Positions 46,307-55,124 are shown, numbered from the stretch's first letter. The stretch is 64,000 nucleotides of DNA from an uncultured Amylibacter sp. (GCA_943846615.1 OX044354.1:372001-436000); one strand, 5' to 3'. A program made the numbers and translations. Notes: generated from the sequence alone by a model not told the origin.

Positions 46307-46841
46307 AGCAAAAGAATTCCGCCGCGTTGTGACCGGCCATGATGAAAACGGTGTTGCAACCGTGATTTCGGATGGGCCAGCAACCAGTATTCTACAACGA
46401 GAAACACGCCCAGGTGTGACGTTGACGAATTTTTGGAAGAATGAAAAAACACCCGCCCAGATGGAGCGCCATGACGATCCTGTTGATGGGCCATTGATCT
46501 TGCACCCACAAAAAAACGGTTCTGTGTTTCGCGTGGTTCAGTTTAATCCAGAAGACCCTGATGTGATCGCAAACATTGATGGTGAGGCCGCATTCGCGGC
46601 CATGGGCGCTGGTGCAAACGTTGTTGAGGGTGCGCGTCATCCATATATGCATCGCACGGAATCTTTAGATTATTCCATCGTGTTAAGTGGCGAAGTTCAC
46701 ATGATGATGGACGAAGAAGATTATCTGTTGAAAACAGGCGATGTTGTCGTGCAACAAGGTACAAACCACGCATGGTCAAATCGTGGCACGGAACCCTGTG
46801 TTATGTTGTTTGTTTTGATCGACGCGAACAACGACGACTGA
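46296..46841 (+). CDS. Cupin domain protein, co-transcribed with TAXI TRAP system
   Basis: A 181-residue cupin. The motif HPYMHRTESLDYSIVLSGEVHMMMDEEDYLLKTGD (about 111-145) holds the histidine and glutamate metal-ligand pattern, and QQGTNHAWSNRGTEPC the second histidine. Start ATG 46296 follows AGGAGA and overlaps the permease 3' end. Similar cupins are found beside catabolic genes and may isomerise, decarboxylate or sense the imported substrate; no specific reaction can be given. Confidence 0.8.
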   Translation: MLFEAKEFRRVVTGHDENGVATVISDGPATSILQRETRPGVTLTNFWKNEKTPAQMERHDDPVDGPLILHPQKNGSVFRVVQFNPEDPDVIANIDGEAAFAAMGAGANVVEGARHPYMHRTESLDYSIVLSGEVHMMMDEEDYLLKTGDVVVQQGTNHAWSNRGTEPCVMLFVLIDANNDD

Positions 46842-46845
46842 TATT

Positions 46846-46874
46846 TTCAGCACCGGATAAACTCGGGTGCTGAA
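46846..46874. terminator. Bidirectional stem-loop between convergent genes
   Basis: TTCAGCACC and GGTGCTGAA form a 9-bp stem with an 11-nt loop, flanked by ATATT and TTTAAA, between the cupin stop and the FAA-hydrolase stop. Confidence 0.7.
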
Positions 46875-46875
46875 T

Positions 46876-47559
46876 TTAAATGACGGTGACCGTCAGTGAA
46901 TTCAGGCCTGTGATATTCACCACCATCAAATCCCCTTTGATGATCGGCCCAACGCCTGCCGGTGTACCCGACATAATCACGTCGCCTGCTGCCAATTCAA
47001 AATATTGTGACAGATAACTGATCATTTCAGGAACTTTCCAAATCATCTGATCCAAGTCCCCTTCCTGTTGAACATCGCCATTCACCAACAATTCAACACG
47101 TCCCTGTTTTGGGTGCCCAACATCTGCGACAGATTGCAATGGGCCAATCGGCCCAGAGCGTTCAAACGCTTTACCGACTTCCCACGGTCTTCCCTTGGAC
47201 TTGGCCGCATTTTGCAAATCGCGTCGCGTCATATCTAAACATGGCGCATAGCCGAAAACGTGATCCAACGCGTTTTCAACGGATATACTATCGCCGCCCG
47301 ATTTTAAGGCAACCGCCATCTCGACCTCGTAATGCACATCATTGGAATTCTCCGGATAGGGAAATTCACCCGAGGCATCCAGATTATCTGGGTTTTTCTG
47401 AAAAAAGAACGGCGGATCGCGATCTGGGTTATCGCCCATTTCAATCGAATGCGCCGCGTAATTACGCCCGATACAGTAAACACGGCGCACAGGAAATGAA
47501 CCGCCGTTCGCCACAGGTATAGTTGTGGATTTTGGTAATGGGATAACAAGTTCGGACAT
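46876..47559 (-). CDS. Fumarylacetoacetate hydrolase family protein
   Basis: A 227-residue FAH-fold hydrolase or isomerase acting on 2-oxo acids or acylpyruvates. RRVYCIGRNYAAHSIEMG opens the catalytic domain; the divalent-metal ligands are in VHYEVEMAVAL (two Glu) and FGYAPCLDMTRRDLQ (Asp), and the end has VIMSGTPAGVGPI. It lies 38 nt downstream of the CoA-transferase gene in the same direction, so it may be read through from the PHA operon, but its chemistry fits the aromatic/organic-acid cluster on its other side better. Confidence 0.85.
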   Translation of the reverse strand: MSELVIPLPKSTTIPVANGGSFPVRRVYCIGRNYAAHSIEMGDNPDRDPPFFFQKNPDNLDASGEFPYPENSNDVHYEVEMAVALKSGGDSISVENALDHVFGYAPCLDMTRRDLQNAAKSKGRPWEVGKAFERSGPIGPLQSVADVGHPKQGRVELLVNGDVQQEGDLDQMIWKVPEMISYLSQYFELAAGDVIMSGTPAGVGPIIKGDLMVVNITGLNSLTVTVI

Positions 47560-47597
47560 TTCAACCTCTGCTGGACTATTTACAGCAAACGTAGCAT

Positions 47598-49529
47598 CTA
47601 TTGTTGCGCTTTAATATAGGCCGCTGCCTCTTGGGCGGTTTCAAAAATATGCGGTGAAATCTCGCGATTATTCAAATCTTGACCCAGCTTTTGGCGCAGG
47701 AATGCGGACGTCGTGTACCGTGCTGCACTAAGGTAATATTTCTTCTCAAGGTCCGCCAAAAAATCGGCGTGAACGGTGCGTAGTTTTGGGGCCACGGTGC
47801 GACCGTCAAAGTTCGAAATTACATTCACTTTTCGGCCTAACTCTTTGAAAAATTTATGCATTGTTTTGCTGTGTTTTTCCATTTGGCCGCGCGTTTCAAT
47901 CGCCAAACCAGACAGGTTGATATACGCGGTATTCGTCGCCGCATCGTATGTCAAACGATCCTTCATGCGTACATTGATTAGCTGTTTTTTCAATTTCATC
48001 CGCTTATCTTGGAACATCGACGCATCCATGATTTTGGGATCATTTATAATTGGTTTAAAATCCATATGCGCCAGTATATCGCGTTCAATATCTACACCAG
48101 GTGCGACCTCTGCCAGCTCCAATCCGTTGGGTGTTAATCGAAATACACAGCGTTCGGTGACATACAAAACCTGTTGGCCCATTTCGGCGGCATATTTACC
48201 ATTAAACGTGATTTGTTCCACCTGATCGATGAATTTACCCATGCTACCCTCTTGGACGATTTGTAGCTGTTTATTTTTGCACTCAACACGTAATCCTCGC
48301 GCGGTAAATGTGCCAACGAAAACCAATTTACGCGCGTTTTGGCTGATGTTGATAAACCCACCGGCGCCTGCGAAACGATCCTTGAAGCGGCTGACGTTTA
48401 CGTTGCCGTGGCGATCCACCTCGGCCATGCCGAGTACCGCCAAATCCAAACCGCCACCATCGTAAAAGTCGAACATTTGATTGGTTTGGATGATGGAATT
48501 TGCGTTGATCGCGGCACCGAAATCCAGCCCAGATTGGGGCACGCCGCCCAACACACCTGCCTCTGTTGTCAGGGTAATGTGGTCGATGATTTCTTCTTCG
48601 TTGGCAACGGAACCAACGCCCTCTGGCATACCAATGCCAAGGTTGACAACGCCGTTGATCGGCAATTCCATTGCTGCACGTCGCGCGATGATTTTACGAT
48701 CAGAAAACCGCATTGGCGTTTGTTCATCCGCGATCCCCTTTAAACGGCCAGAAAAGGCATGTTCGTAGGGCGTGTCATAGGTTTGTAGGTGTTCGCCTGG
48801 AGCGGCAACCACGACACAATCAACCAAATTTCCGGGCACGACCACTTCGCGGGGATTCATTGAACCCTCTGCCGCCAATCGTTCGACCTGTGCGATCACC
48901 AAGCCACCCGAATTTTTCGCCGCTTGTGCAATAGCCAGCATATCCAGCGTTAATGCTTCGCGTTCCATCGTAATGTTGCCTACCTTGTCGGCGGTGGTAC
49001 CTCGCACGAAGGCCACATCGATGGGGATAGAGCGATAAAACAACCATTCATGCCCATCCAATTCCTTTAGCTCGACCAGTTTTTCGTTAGAGCTGTTGTT
49101 GATCGCGCCACCCTGTTGGCGGGGGTCAACGAATGTGTTCAGGCCCACCTTGGAAAACATGCCCGGTTTTTGAGCGGCGATATCGCGGTAAAGTTGGCTG
49201 ATGCAACCAAGTGGAAGGTTGTAGGCCTGGATTTTGTTTTCCACCGCTAGCTTGCCCAGTTTTGGTACCAGCGACCAGTGACCACCAATGGCGCGTTTCA
49301 CCAAACCCGGCGCGGCCAAACGGTTTAACCCGCGATCTTTGCCGTCGCCTGGGGCGGCAGCGAATAGAAGAGAAATATCCGATGGGTGATTGGTTTCGGC
49401 ATGGCGTTCTGCCAAGCCCTTGATCAGAGTTTCGGGGGTGCCGATGCCAACAAATCCCGAGACACAAACCGTATCGCCGTCTTCGATTACTGCAATAGCG
49501 TCTGCAACACTTACGACCTTATCAACCAT
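47598..49529 (-). CDS. Fused-subunit acyl-CoA:carboxylate CoA-transferase (Pct-like)
   Basis: A 643-residue family I CoA-transferase with alpha and beta halves on one chain, as in propionate and 4-hydroxybutyrate-using CoA-transferases. GFVGIGTPETLI (about 25-36) starts the alpha half, GIGMPEGVGSVANEE (298-312) the beta half, and the catalytic glutamate is E323 in TTEAGVLGG. About 110 residues at the C-terminus (from ~530) lie beyond the usual fold and are not recognised. It is 12 nt downstream of phaC, so it should supply hydroxyacyl-CoA monomers to the synthase, probably with acetyl-CoA as CoA donor. Monomer identity is inferred from context. Confidence 0.82.
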   Translation of the reverse strand: MVDKVVSVADAIAVIEDGDTVCVSGFVGIGTPETLIKGLAERHAETNHPSDISLLFAAAPGDGKDRGLNRLAAPGLVKRAIGGHWSLVPKLGKLAVENKIQAYNLPLGCISQLYRDIAAQKPGMFSKVGLNTFVDPRQQGGAINNSSNEKLVELKELDGHEWLFYRSIPIDVAFVRGTTADKVGNITMEREALTLDMLAIAQAAKNSGGLVIAQVERLAAEGSMNPREVVVPGNLVDCVVVAAPGEHLQTYDTPYEHAFSGRLKGIADEQTPMRFSDRKIIARRAAMELPINGVVNLGIGMPEGVGSVANEEEIIDHITLTTEAGVLGGVPQSGLDFGAAINANSIIQTNQMFDFYDGGGLDLAVLGMAEVDRHGNVNVSRFKDRFAGAGGFINISQNARKLVFVGTFTARGLRVECKNKQLQIVQEGSMGKFIDQVEQITFNGKYAAEMGQQVLYVTERCVFRLTPNGLELAEVAPGVDIERDILAHMDFKPIINDPKIMDASMFQDKRMKLKKQLINVRMKDRLTYDAATNTAYINLSGLAIETRGQMEKHSKTMHKFFKELGRKVNVISNFDGRTVAPKLRTVHADFLADLEKKYYLSAARYTTSAFLRQKLGQDLNNREISPHIFETAQEAAAYIKAQQ

Positions 49530-49541
49530 GATATTCCCCTG

Positions 49542-50684
49542 TTATTTTTTATGCACTTGTGTGTCTTTGACCCAATCTACGAAACCGCCTGCGACAACGC
49601 CTTGGGCCTTGCGCGAAACGAATACACCGACGTGTCCGCCCGGAAATCCAATTTCACGGTATTTTTCCTTGGGCAAGAAATTACCCAAGGGTTTTGAACA
49701 ACTTACAGGCACGATGTGATCTTGGAGTGCGTAGATGTTCAGCACTGGGCATTCTATCTTGGCCAAATCGACCTTGCGCCCCATGACCTCAAATTCGCCT
49801 TTGACCAATTGGTTTTCGCGGTACATTTTATTGAACCAATCCTTCGCCGCCGCTCCGGGATGATCGGGACGATCCGCGATCCACTTTTCCATGCGCAGAA
49901 AATTCAACGTGGCATCGCGATCACCTTGAAGGCGTTGTAAACCCATGCTGTATTTCGTCATCGAATTCATTGTGGTCAGGGATGAAAACATCGCGCCAGA
50001 CATTTCGCCCGGCAAATTGCCATATGTATCCACCATCGCGTCGATATCTTCGGACGACATATTCCCAACCCAACGGTTCAAGAACCCCTCGCCGCGCCAG
50101 AAGTTATCGGGATCACCGACGAAATCAATTGGCGTGATGGTCAGCGATAGGCCCGCGAACAATTGTGGTTCCAAGGCGGCCAAGCTGGCGGCGAATGTGC
50201 CGCCTTCGCAGATGCCGAACATGGTGATTGGGCCGCCCGATGCATCCACCAAATATTCAACGCATTCGCGCAATTGACCATCGATCATATCGTCCAGATT
50301 GATAAATTGATCCGCACGCGTTGGGTTCCCCCAATCCAGCACGTAAACGTCCAAACCTGCCTCTAGTAGGTTGCGCACCAAACTGCGATCCTCTTGGAGG
50401 TCGATCATCGTTTGACGTCCGAACATGCCGTAGCTGATCAATACCGGTGGCGCATTCAACGTTTTTTTCGCCAAAGGCTCGTAACGGCTGAGTGTTACTT
50501 TGTCGACTTGGAAAACCACCTTGGACGGGGTTTGGGCGATTTGCACGTCTTCATCGTTTATTTGCCCCAACATATCACTGGATTTCACCGCGCGAACGCC
50601 CGCTTCCATCATCTGTGTCATTGCTGTTTTGTATGCAGTTAAAAAGTCGTCATTGGCATCAACGGCCAATTTATCATCAGCCAT
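49542..50684 (-). CDS. phaC: Class III polyhydroxyalkanoate synthase, catalytic subunit
   Basis: Polymerises hydroxyacyl-CoA on the granule surface. At 380 residues it is the short class III form rather than the ~600-residue class I enzyme usual in Rhodobacteraceae. The lipase-like box is GICEGG with nucleophile C159; the acid is D322 (LQDHIVP) and the base H351 (PGGHVGVF). DVYVLDWGNP and PIDFVGD are further family motifs. PhaE is encoded 5 nt upstream and is required for activity in this class. Substrate range of class III enzymes covers 3-hydroxybutyryl-CoA and, in some, 4-hydroxybutyryl-CoA. Confidence 0.92.
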   Translation of the reverse strand: MADDKLAVDANDDFLTAYKTAMTQMMEAGVRAVKSSDMLGQINDEDVQIAQTPSKVVFQVDKVTLSRYEPLAKKTLNAPPVLISYGMFGRQTMIDLQEDRSLVRNLLEAGLDVYVLDWGNPTRADQFINLDDMIDGQLRECVEYLVDASGGPITMFGICEGGTFAASLAALEPQLFAGLSLTITPIDFVGDPDNFWRGEGFLNRWVGNMSSEDIDAMVDTYGNLPGEMSGAMFSSLTTMNSMTKYSMGLQRLQGDRDATLNFLRMEKWIADRPDHPGAAAKDWFNKMYRENQLVKGEFEVMGRKVDLAKIECPVLNIYALQDHIVPVSCSKPLGNFLPKEKYREIGFPGGHVGVFVSRKAQGVVAGGFVDWVKDTQVHKK

Positions 50685-50689
50685 AAATG

Positions 50690-51457
50690 CTATCCTTGGC
50701 CAAGTTTGCGCTTAAGGGCGCGTACTTCGCGTTTTAGTTCTGTTACGGTTTTCGCCAAATCATCCACTTCGGAACGGGTTGGCATTTGATATGCGTCTGA
50801 CCATGCTTCTGCCATCTTTGCTTGGCGTTGCTTTAGGCCATTGCCTGCACGGATGAGGGCACGTTGTGCCTCCATGAATTCATCGGAAGCTTGAGTGTCC
50901 ATCAACTCTTCGTTGGCGGTTTTTACCCATGCGTCCAATGATCCAGCAACATTGCCAGATTTCAGATCTTCGAGGCTGAAGTTTTTGGAAAATCTGGCGT
51001 ATGTGCGTTTCCATGCGTCTTGCATGATTGTGGCGAATGCGCTTGTCGCCTCTTGGAAATCTAGCATTTCTTGCCATTGTTCGGCGCCTTCGGCCTGTGG
51101 CAATGCCATGTCCGCCAGCTTTGGAAATTGCGATACGCTTTCAAGGATCGAACGCAATTGATCCGGTGCTTGTGTCATCCAAGTAGCAGGATCATAAATT
51201 GCGAAAAATGCATCACGTTGGGAAGCGAAATGATCCTTCGCTTGTTTTTGCATCATCGCGGCCGGGTCCCAACCAGGTGCCCATGCTTTTACAAAATCTT
51301 GCCATGCTTCGACAGATTGCGAAACCGGATCTTTGGGTTTTGGTGCGAAAGCACGGCCGAAATTTTCGGCCATGTTTTTTTGCGCATCAAAGAAGGCATC
51401 TTGCCCCTCTTTCCAAAAGGTTTTCATCTGGTCCATTGGATCGTTTGAATTCGCCAT
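50690..51457 (-). CDS. phaE: Class III PHA synthase subunit PhaE
   Basis: A 255-residue helical partner of PhaC. It begins MANSNDPMDQMKTFWKEGQDAFFDAQKNMAENF, is rich in Trp, Gln and Ala, and ends in a coiled coil (SEVDDLAKTVTELKREVRALKRKLG), as in class III and related PhaE proteins. Gaps of 12 nt to the alcohol dehydrogenase gene and 5 nt to phaC place it inside one operon. Assignment combines its composition with its position next to a class III phaC. Confidence 0.85.
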   Translation of the reverse strand: MANSNDPMDQMKTFWKEGQDAFFDAQKNMAENFGRAFAPKPKDPVSQSVEAWQDFVKAWAPGWDPAAMMQKQAKDHFASQRDAFFAIYDPATWMTQAPDQLRSILESVSQFPKLADMALPQAEGAEQWQEMLDFQEATSAFATIMQDAWKRTYARFSKNFSLEDLKSGNVAGSLDAWVKTANEELMDTQASDEFMEAQRALIRAGNGLKQRQAKMAEAWSDAYQMPTRSEVDDLAKTVTELKREVRALKRKLGQG

Positions 51458-51469
51458 TTGTCAGGCTCC

Positions 51470-52636
51470 TTAAAGTGCGGCTGTGTAAATCGCCAATGCG
51501 TCATCATAGGTGACTTCGCGTGGGTTATTTACCAACAGGCGGGATTGTTTCATCGCATCTTCGGCCAATTTTGGCAGGTCGTTATGATTTACACCAACAT
51601 CACGCAATGTGGATTTCATTCCCAATGCTGGCCCCATATCCTTGAACCCTTGTACCATACCGGCACAGATTTCTGCGTCTGATTTTCCGGCTAACTCTGG
51701 GAAGATGATTGGTGCGATTTCAGCGTATTGTGACGCACCCAATTCATCGCCCATGTTGAATTCCAACACATGTGGTAAAACCAATGCATTCGACAGACCG
51801 TGTGGCACGTGAAAATGGCCGCCCAACGGATAGGCCAGCGCGTGAACCGCCGCCACAGGAGCGTTGGCAAACGACATACCCGCCAACATAGACCCCAACA
51901 GCATGTCAGAACGTGCCGCACGATCATCGCCCTTCGTACAAGCGGTGTGGATCGCGCCACCCAGCAATTCCAACGCTTGGCGTGCCAACGTGTCGGACAG
52001 GATGTTTTTCGCATGTTTGGTTGTATATGCCTCGATCGCATGAACCATCGCATCGATACCCGTAGCCGCCGTTACATGCGCAGGCAGGCCAACAGTTAAT
52101 TCCGCATCCAGAACAGCCCAATCAGGAAGAAGTTGTGGCGAGACCACGCCCTTCTTTTCAGATGTTGGGGTCGTTACGATTGAAATTGGTGTCACTTCGG
52201 AACCCGTACCCGCCGTTGTTGGTGCCAGAATTAGGGGTAAGCGCCCTCCTTTGACCAATCCAACGCCATACATTTCGTCAATGCTCTGGCTTTGGCCTGG
52301 CAATGCCAGAATCGCAATCAGTTTTGCCGTGTCCATCGATGAACCGCCGCCAACGGAGACAACACCATCAATACCCTCGGATTGGGCCTCTTTGACAGCC
52401 GTCAAGATCACCGTTTCTGGTGGATCAGCAACAACGTCGTCGATGATATGCACATCAACGCCTGCGGCCTTAAGGCCGTTTAACGCGGCTTCTGCCAATC
52501 CCAATTCAAGGATCATTTTATCGGTTACGAATGCGATCTTCTTACAGCCCATATTCGCCATCAGTTGACCGATTTTTTCGGTTGAACCGACTTCGGATAG
52601 GATTGATGCGGTGGTTTGGAATTTAAATGGTTTCAT
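51470..52636 (-). CDS. Iron-containing alcohol dehydrogenase (candidate 4-hydroxybutyrate dehydrogenase)
   Basis: A 388-residue group III metal-dependent alcohol dehydrogenase. The NAD-binding motif is GGGSSMDTAK (96-105), followed by PTTAGTGSEVT (139-149); metal ligands are D195 and H199 (GIDAMVHAIEAY), H265 (AVHALAYPLGGH) and H279 (VPHGLSN). It lies 5 nt after the TPP-enzyme gene and 12 nt before phaE. The family includes the 4-hydroxybutyrate dehydrogenases of clostridia and Cupriavidus-type bacteria, which reduce succinate semialdehyde; maleylacetate reductases and butanol or 1,3-propanediol dehydrogenases are related alternatives. The operon context favours the first. Confidence 0.85.
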   Translation of the reverse strand: MKPFKFQTTASILSEVGSTEKIGQLMANMGCKKIAFVTDKMILELGLAEAALNGLKAAGVDVHIIDDVVADPPETVILTAVKEAQSEGIDGVVSVGGGSSMDTAKLIAILALPGQSQSIDEMYGVGLVKGGRLPLILAPTTAGTGSEVTPISIVTTPTSEKKGVVSPQLLPDWAVLDAELTVGLPAHVTAATGIDAMVHAIEAYTTKHAKNILSDTLARQALELLGGAIHTACTKGDDRAARSDMLLGSMLAGMSFANAPVAAVHALAYPLGGHFHVPHGLSNALVLPHVLEFNMGDELGASQYAEIAPIIFPELAGKSDAEICAGMVQGFKDMGPALGMKSTLRDVGVNHNDLPKLAEDAMKQSRLLVNNPREVTYDDALAIYTAAL

Positions 52637-52641
52637 GTTTT

Positions 52642-54294
52642 TCAGTCCAGAGGAGAGGCCAACGTTTTCAAACGCGCCGTCAGTTTCATGTTTTCAGAGT
52701 AATCAACAGGGCAATCAATGATCGACACTGTACCGTCATTCATCGCGGTCTTAATGGTATCCAGCAGGTCTTCTGCCTTATCTACGGTATAACCTTTGGC
52801 ACCAAAGCTCTCGGCGAATTTCACGAAATCTGGGTTTGTCACATCGATGTGCGACGCACGGCCATATTCACGCATCTGATGCCATTCGATCAAACCGTAT
52901 TTATTGTCGTTAAAGATCAGAACAGTGATGTTCAGTCCCAAACGCAAAGCCGTTTCGATTTCTTGGTTGTTCATCATGAATCCACTGTCGCCACAAACGG
53001 CCATGATGTTTTTGTCTGGGTTTACCAATTTTGCAGCAATCGCACCGGGTAATGCGATACCCATTGATGCGAAACCATTTGAAATAATACAGGTGTTCGG
53101 GCGTTCAGCTTGATACATCCGCGCGATCCACATTTTATGTGCACCAACATCCGACAACAAAATATCATCATCATCCAATGCTTCGCGTAGGTCACAAATG
53201 ATTTTTTGCGGCTTCACTGGGAAACCCGTGTCATTTGCATGTTCAGTCAACTCGTCTGTGATTTTCTCGTGCAGATTTGTGATTTTGTTGTCTTGGTGAT
53301 TTTGCGCACGGTCTGCCAAACGCTGTAGGCTGTCCTTGATATCACCAACCATACCCAAAATGGGAATGAAATGCGTATCAACCTCGGCTGCAGACGCATC
53401 GATGCTAATAATCTTAATATCAGCATTCGGATTCCAGAAACTTGGCGTATACTCAACCATGTCCAGACCGATACAGATCACTAAATCGCTTTCTTCGATC
53501 CCGAAGGCAACCAAATCATGCGCTTTCAACCCGACTGTACCAATCGACAGTGGATGTGATGATGGAATTGCGCCTTTGGCCATAAAGCTGGTTGCAACAG
53601 GTGCATTCACGGCTTCGGCAAATGCTTGAAGCTCTTCACAGGCGTCAAAACGGATCACACCGTTACCTGCGATAATTACTGGGTTCTTGGCCTCGTTCAA
53701 TGCGGCCAAAACGCGTTTGCCGACACCTACAGGTGCGACAGGATGATCTGGGGATTGAACCTTCAACGGTTCAATATATTCATGTTCCATTTCCGCGATG
53801 TTTTCAGGGAAATCGATAAACGCCGCGCCCGGCTTTTCTGCCTGCGCAAATTTAAATGCTTTGCGCACAACCTCTGGTACGATTTGAGGTTCCAGAATTT
53901 GGACCGAGTATTTTGAAATCGGATCAAACAAGTTCACCAAATCCAAAATCTGATGACTCTCTTTGTGAAGACGCGTAGTGGCTCCCTGTCCCGCAATGGC
54001 GACAATCGGCGCACGATCCATATTGGCATCAGCAACACCCGTTACCAAGTTGGTGGCACCTGGCCCCAGCGTTGACATACACACACCAGCGCGTCCCGTC
54101 AGGCGACCATATACATCTGCCATAAACGCGGCGCCTTGTTCGTGGCGGGTTGTGATGAATTCAATTGGACTGTCTAACAGTGCGTCCATTATGCCTATAT
54201 TCTCTTCTCCTGGAATTCCGAAAATGTACTCCACCTTCTCGTGTTCCAGACATTTTACCAGCTGCTCTGCTGATCGTAGGGTATTCTTAGGCAT
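52642..54294 (-). CDS. Acetolactate-synthase-like TPP enzyme (candidate 2-oxoglutarate decarboxylase)
   Basis: A 550-residue three-domain thiamine diphosphate enzyme. The TPP-activating glutamate is E52 (TRHEQGAAFMADVYGR), the cofactor/Mg motif is C-GDS (435-437) through NDNKYG (462-467), and the central domain spans about 190-340. No regulatory small subunit (ilvN/ilvH) is adjacent, which argues against the biosynthetic acetolactate synthase. The pattern SDVGAHKMWIARMYQAERPNTC and the NPDFVKFAESFGAKGY and DCPVDYSENMKL endings match, from memory, the cyanobacterial homologue shown to be 2-oxoglutarate decarboxylase. Catabolic acetolactate synthase remains the main alternative. First gene of the PHA operon. 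Confidence 0.8.
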   Translation of the reverse strand: MPKNTLRSAEQLVKCLEHEKVEYIFGIPGEENIGIMDALLDSPIEFITTRHEQGAAFMADVYGRLTGRAGVCMSTLGPGATNLVTGVADANMDRAPIVAIAGQGATTRLHKESHQILDLVNLFDPISKYSVQILEPQIVPEVVRKAFKFAQAEKPGAAFIDFPENIAEMEHEYIEPLKVQSPDHPVAPVGVGKRVLAALNEAKNPVIIAGNGVIRFDACEELQAFAEAVNAPVATSFMAKGAIPSSHPLSIGTVGLKAHDLVAFGIEESDLVICIGLDMVEYTPSFWNPNADIKIISIDASAAEVDTHFIPILGMVGDIKDSLQRLADRAQNHQDNKITNLHEKITDELTEHANDTGFPVKPQKIICDLREALDDDDILLSDVGAHKMWIARMYQAERPNTCIISNGFASMGIALPGAIAAKLVNPDKNIMAVCGDSGFMMNNQEIETALRLGLNITVLIFNDNKYGLIEWHQMREYGRASHIDVTNPDFVKFAESFGAKGYTVDKAEDLLDTIKTAMNDGTVSIIDCPVDYSENMKLTARLKTLASPLD

Positions 54295-54473
54295 GAAAAA
54301 GTTCCTTACTTCAAACTAAACTGAAAGATTGCTCTTATAAATTGCTAACACGCTTCCAGTACCTGTGTAAGCCATAAGTTATTGTAATCAGTGGGGATAT
54401 CACTCTGCTTCGTGCTGTTCATCCCTAATTCCGTAGTAAATTTGCTTTGTACTAATGGTTATACACCAAAATT

Positions 54474-54546
54474 TTGTGCGGCGCACAAGTATTATTTTTG
54501 TGCATCGCACAATTTATGTTGCAATGCACAAAAAATATGTTATGTT
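54474..54546 (+). promoter_or_regulatory. Phasin promoter with three TGC-rich dyads (candidate PhaR operators)
   Basis: TTGTGC-GGC-GCACAA (54474-54488) and TTGTGC-ATC-GCACAA (54498-54512) are perfect 6-bp dyads with centres 24 nt apart. A third, imperfect site (GTTGC-AAT-GCACAA, 54518-54531) overlaps a plausible -35 TTGCAA (54519-54524), with -10 TATGTT at 54541-54546 after a 16-nt spacer. PhaR repressors of related bacteria bind TGC-rich sequences upstream of phasin genes, so this is a likely repression site. The gap is shared with the divergent synthase operon, so it may influence both. Confidence 0.7.
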
Positions 54547-54600
54547 GTTTGTATTAGCTCACTCAACCTCGCCTCCCAGCGAATGAAAAGGAACAATATT

Positions 54601-55002
54601 ATGACAAATAAAACTGACACAGTAAAAGCCGCTTCAAAAGCAACAAACGAAGCGATTGAAAAGTCTCAAGAGATTTTCACAAAATCAACAGCTGCTTCTG
54701 AAAAAGTTGCAGAAGGCGTTATCGGTTTGAACGCATCAGCATTCAAAGGTGCCGAAGTGATCGCGAAAAAAGCATACGATAACTATGTTTCAAACGTTGC
54801 AGCTGCATTTGACAATGCAAAAACACTGTCAAAAACATCTGACGTAGCTGACTTCTACAAAGCGGCGACAGCAAGCTTTACCAAAGCATCTGAAACATTC
54901 ACAGCCCAAAGCAAAGAAATGTCAGAGCTGTCTACAAAGGTTTACAAAGACAACGTTGAAGTTGCTAAAAAATTCTATGCAGACGCATTTAAAGCGGCAT
55001 AA
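54601..55002 (+). CDS. phaP: Phasin
   Basis: A 133-residue, almost wholly helical, Ala/Lys/Ser-rich amphipathic protein that coats PHA granules. TAASEKVAEGVIGLNASAFKGAEVIAKKAYDNY and SETFTAQSKEMSELSTKVYKDNVEVAKKFYADAF are phasin_2-type repeats. Start ATG 54601 with AAGGAACA upstream; a longer open frame to 54391 runs through the promoter and is not coding. It is divergent from the synthase operon and followed by a stem-loop and phaR. Codon choice suggests high expression. Confidence 0.88.
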   Translation: MTNKTDTVKAASKATNEAIEKSQEIFTKSTAASEKVAEGVIGLNASAFKGAEVIAKKAYDNYVSNVAAAFDNAKTLSKTSDVADFYKAATASFTKASETFTAQSKEMSELSTKVYKDNVEVAKKFYADAFKAA

Positions 55003-55017
55003 ATCAAAAAAATTTAA

Positions 55018-55045
55018 CAAACCCCGCCTCGATTGGCGGGGTTTG
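55018..55045 (+). terminator. Stem-loop between phasin and phaR genes
   Basis: An 11-bp perfect stem CAAACCCCGCC / GGCGGGGTTTG with a TCGATT loop lies 15 nt after the phasin stop. The following T-tract is short, so termination may be partial, allowing some read-through into phaR. Confidence 0.8.
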
Positions 55046-55124
55046 TGCGACTGCACAGAAAATGTCAGCCGCGAAATCCAAACCTAGAAATTTAAGTTCA
55101 GTTCACTCCGTAAAAATTGTAATG

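Noticed and set aside
52642..54294. Biosynthetic acetolactate synthase IlvB
   Set aside because: No small subunit gene is adjacent and the operon is for PHA metabolism; a different 2-oxo acid substrate is more likely, though catabolic acetolactate synthase is not excluded.
54391..54600. Longer phasin start at 54391
   Set aside because: The extension runs through the operator dyads and the -10/-35 elements, and phasins start with the short polar segment at 54601.
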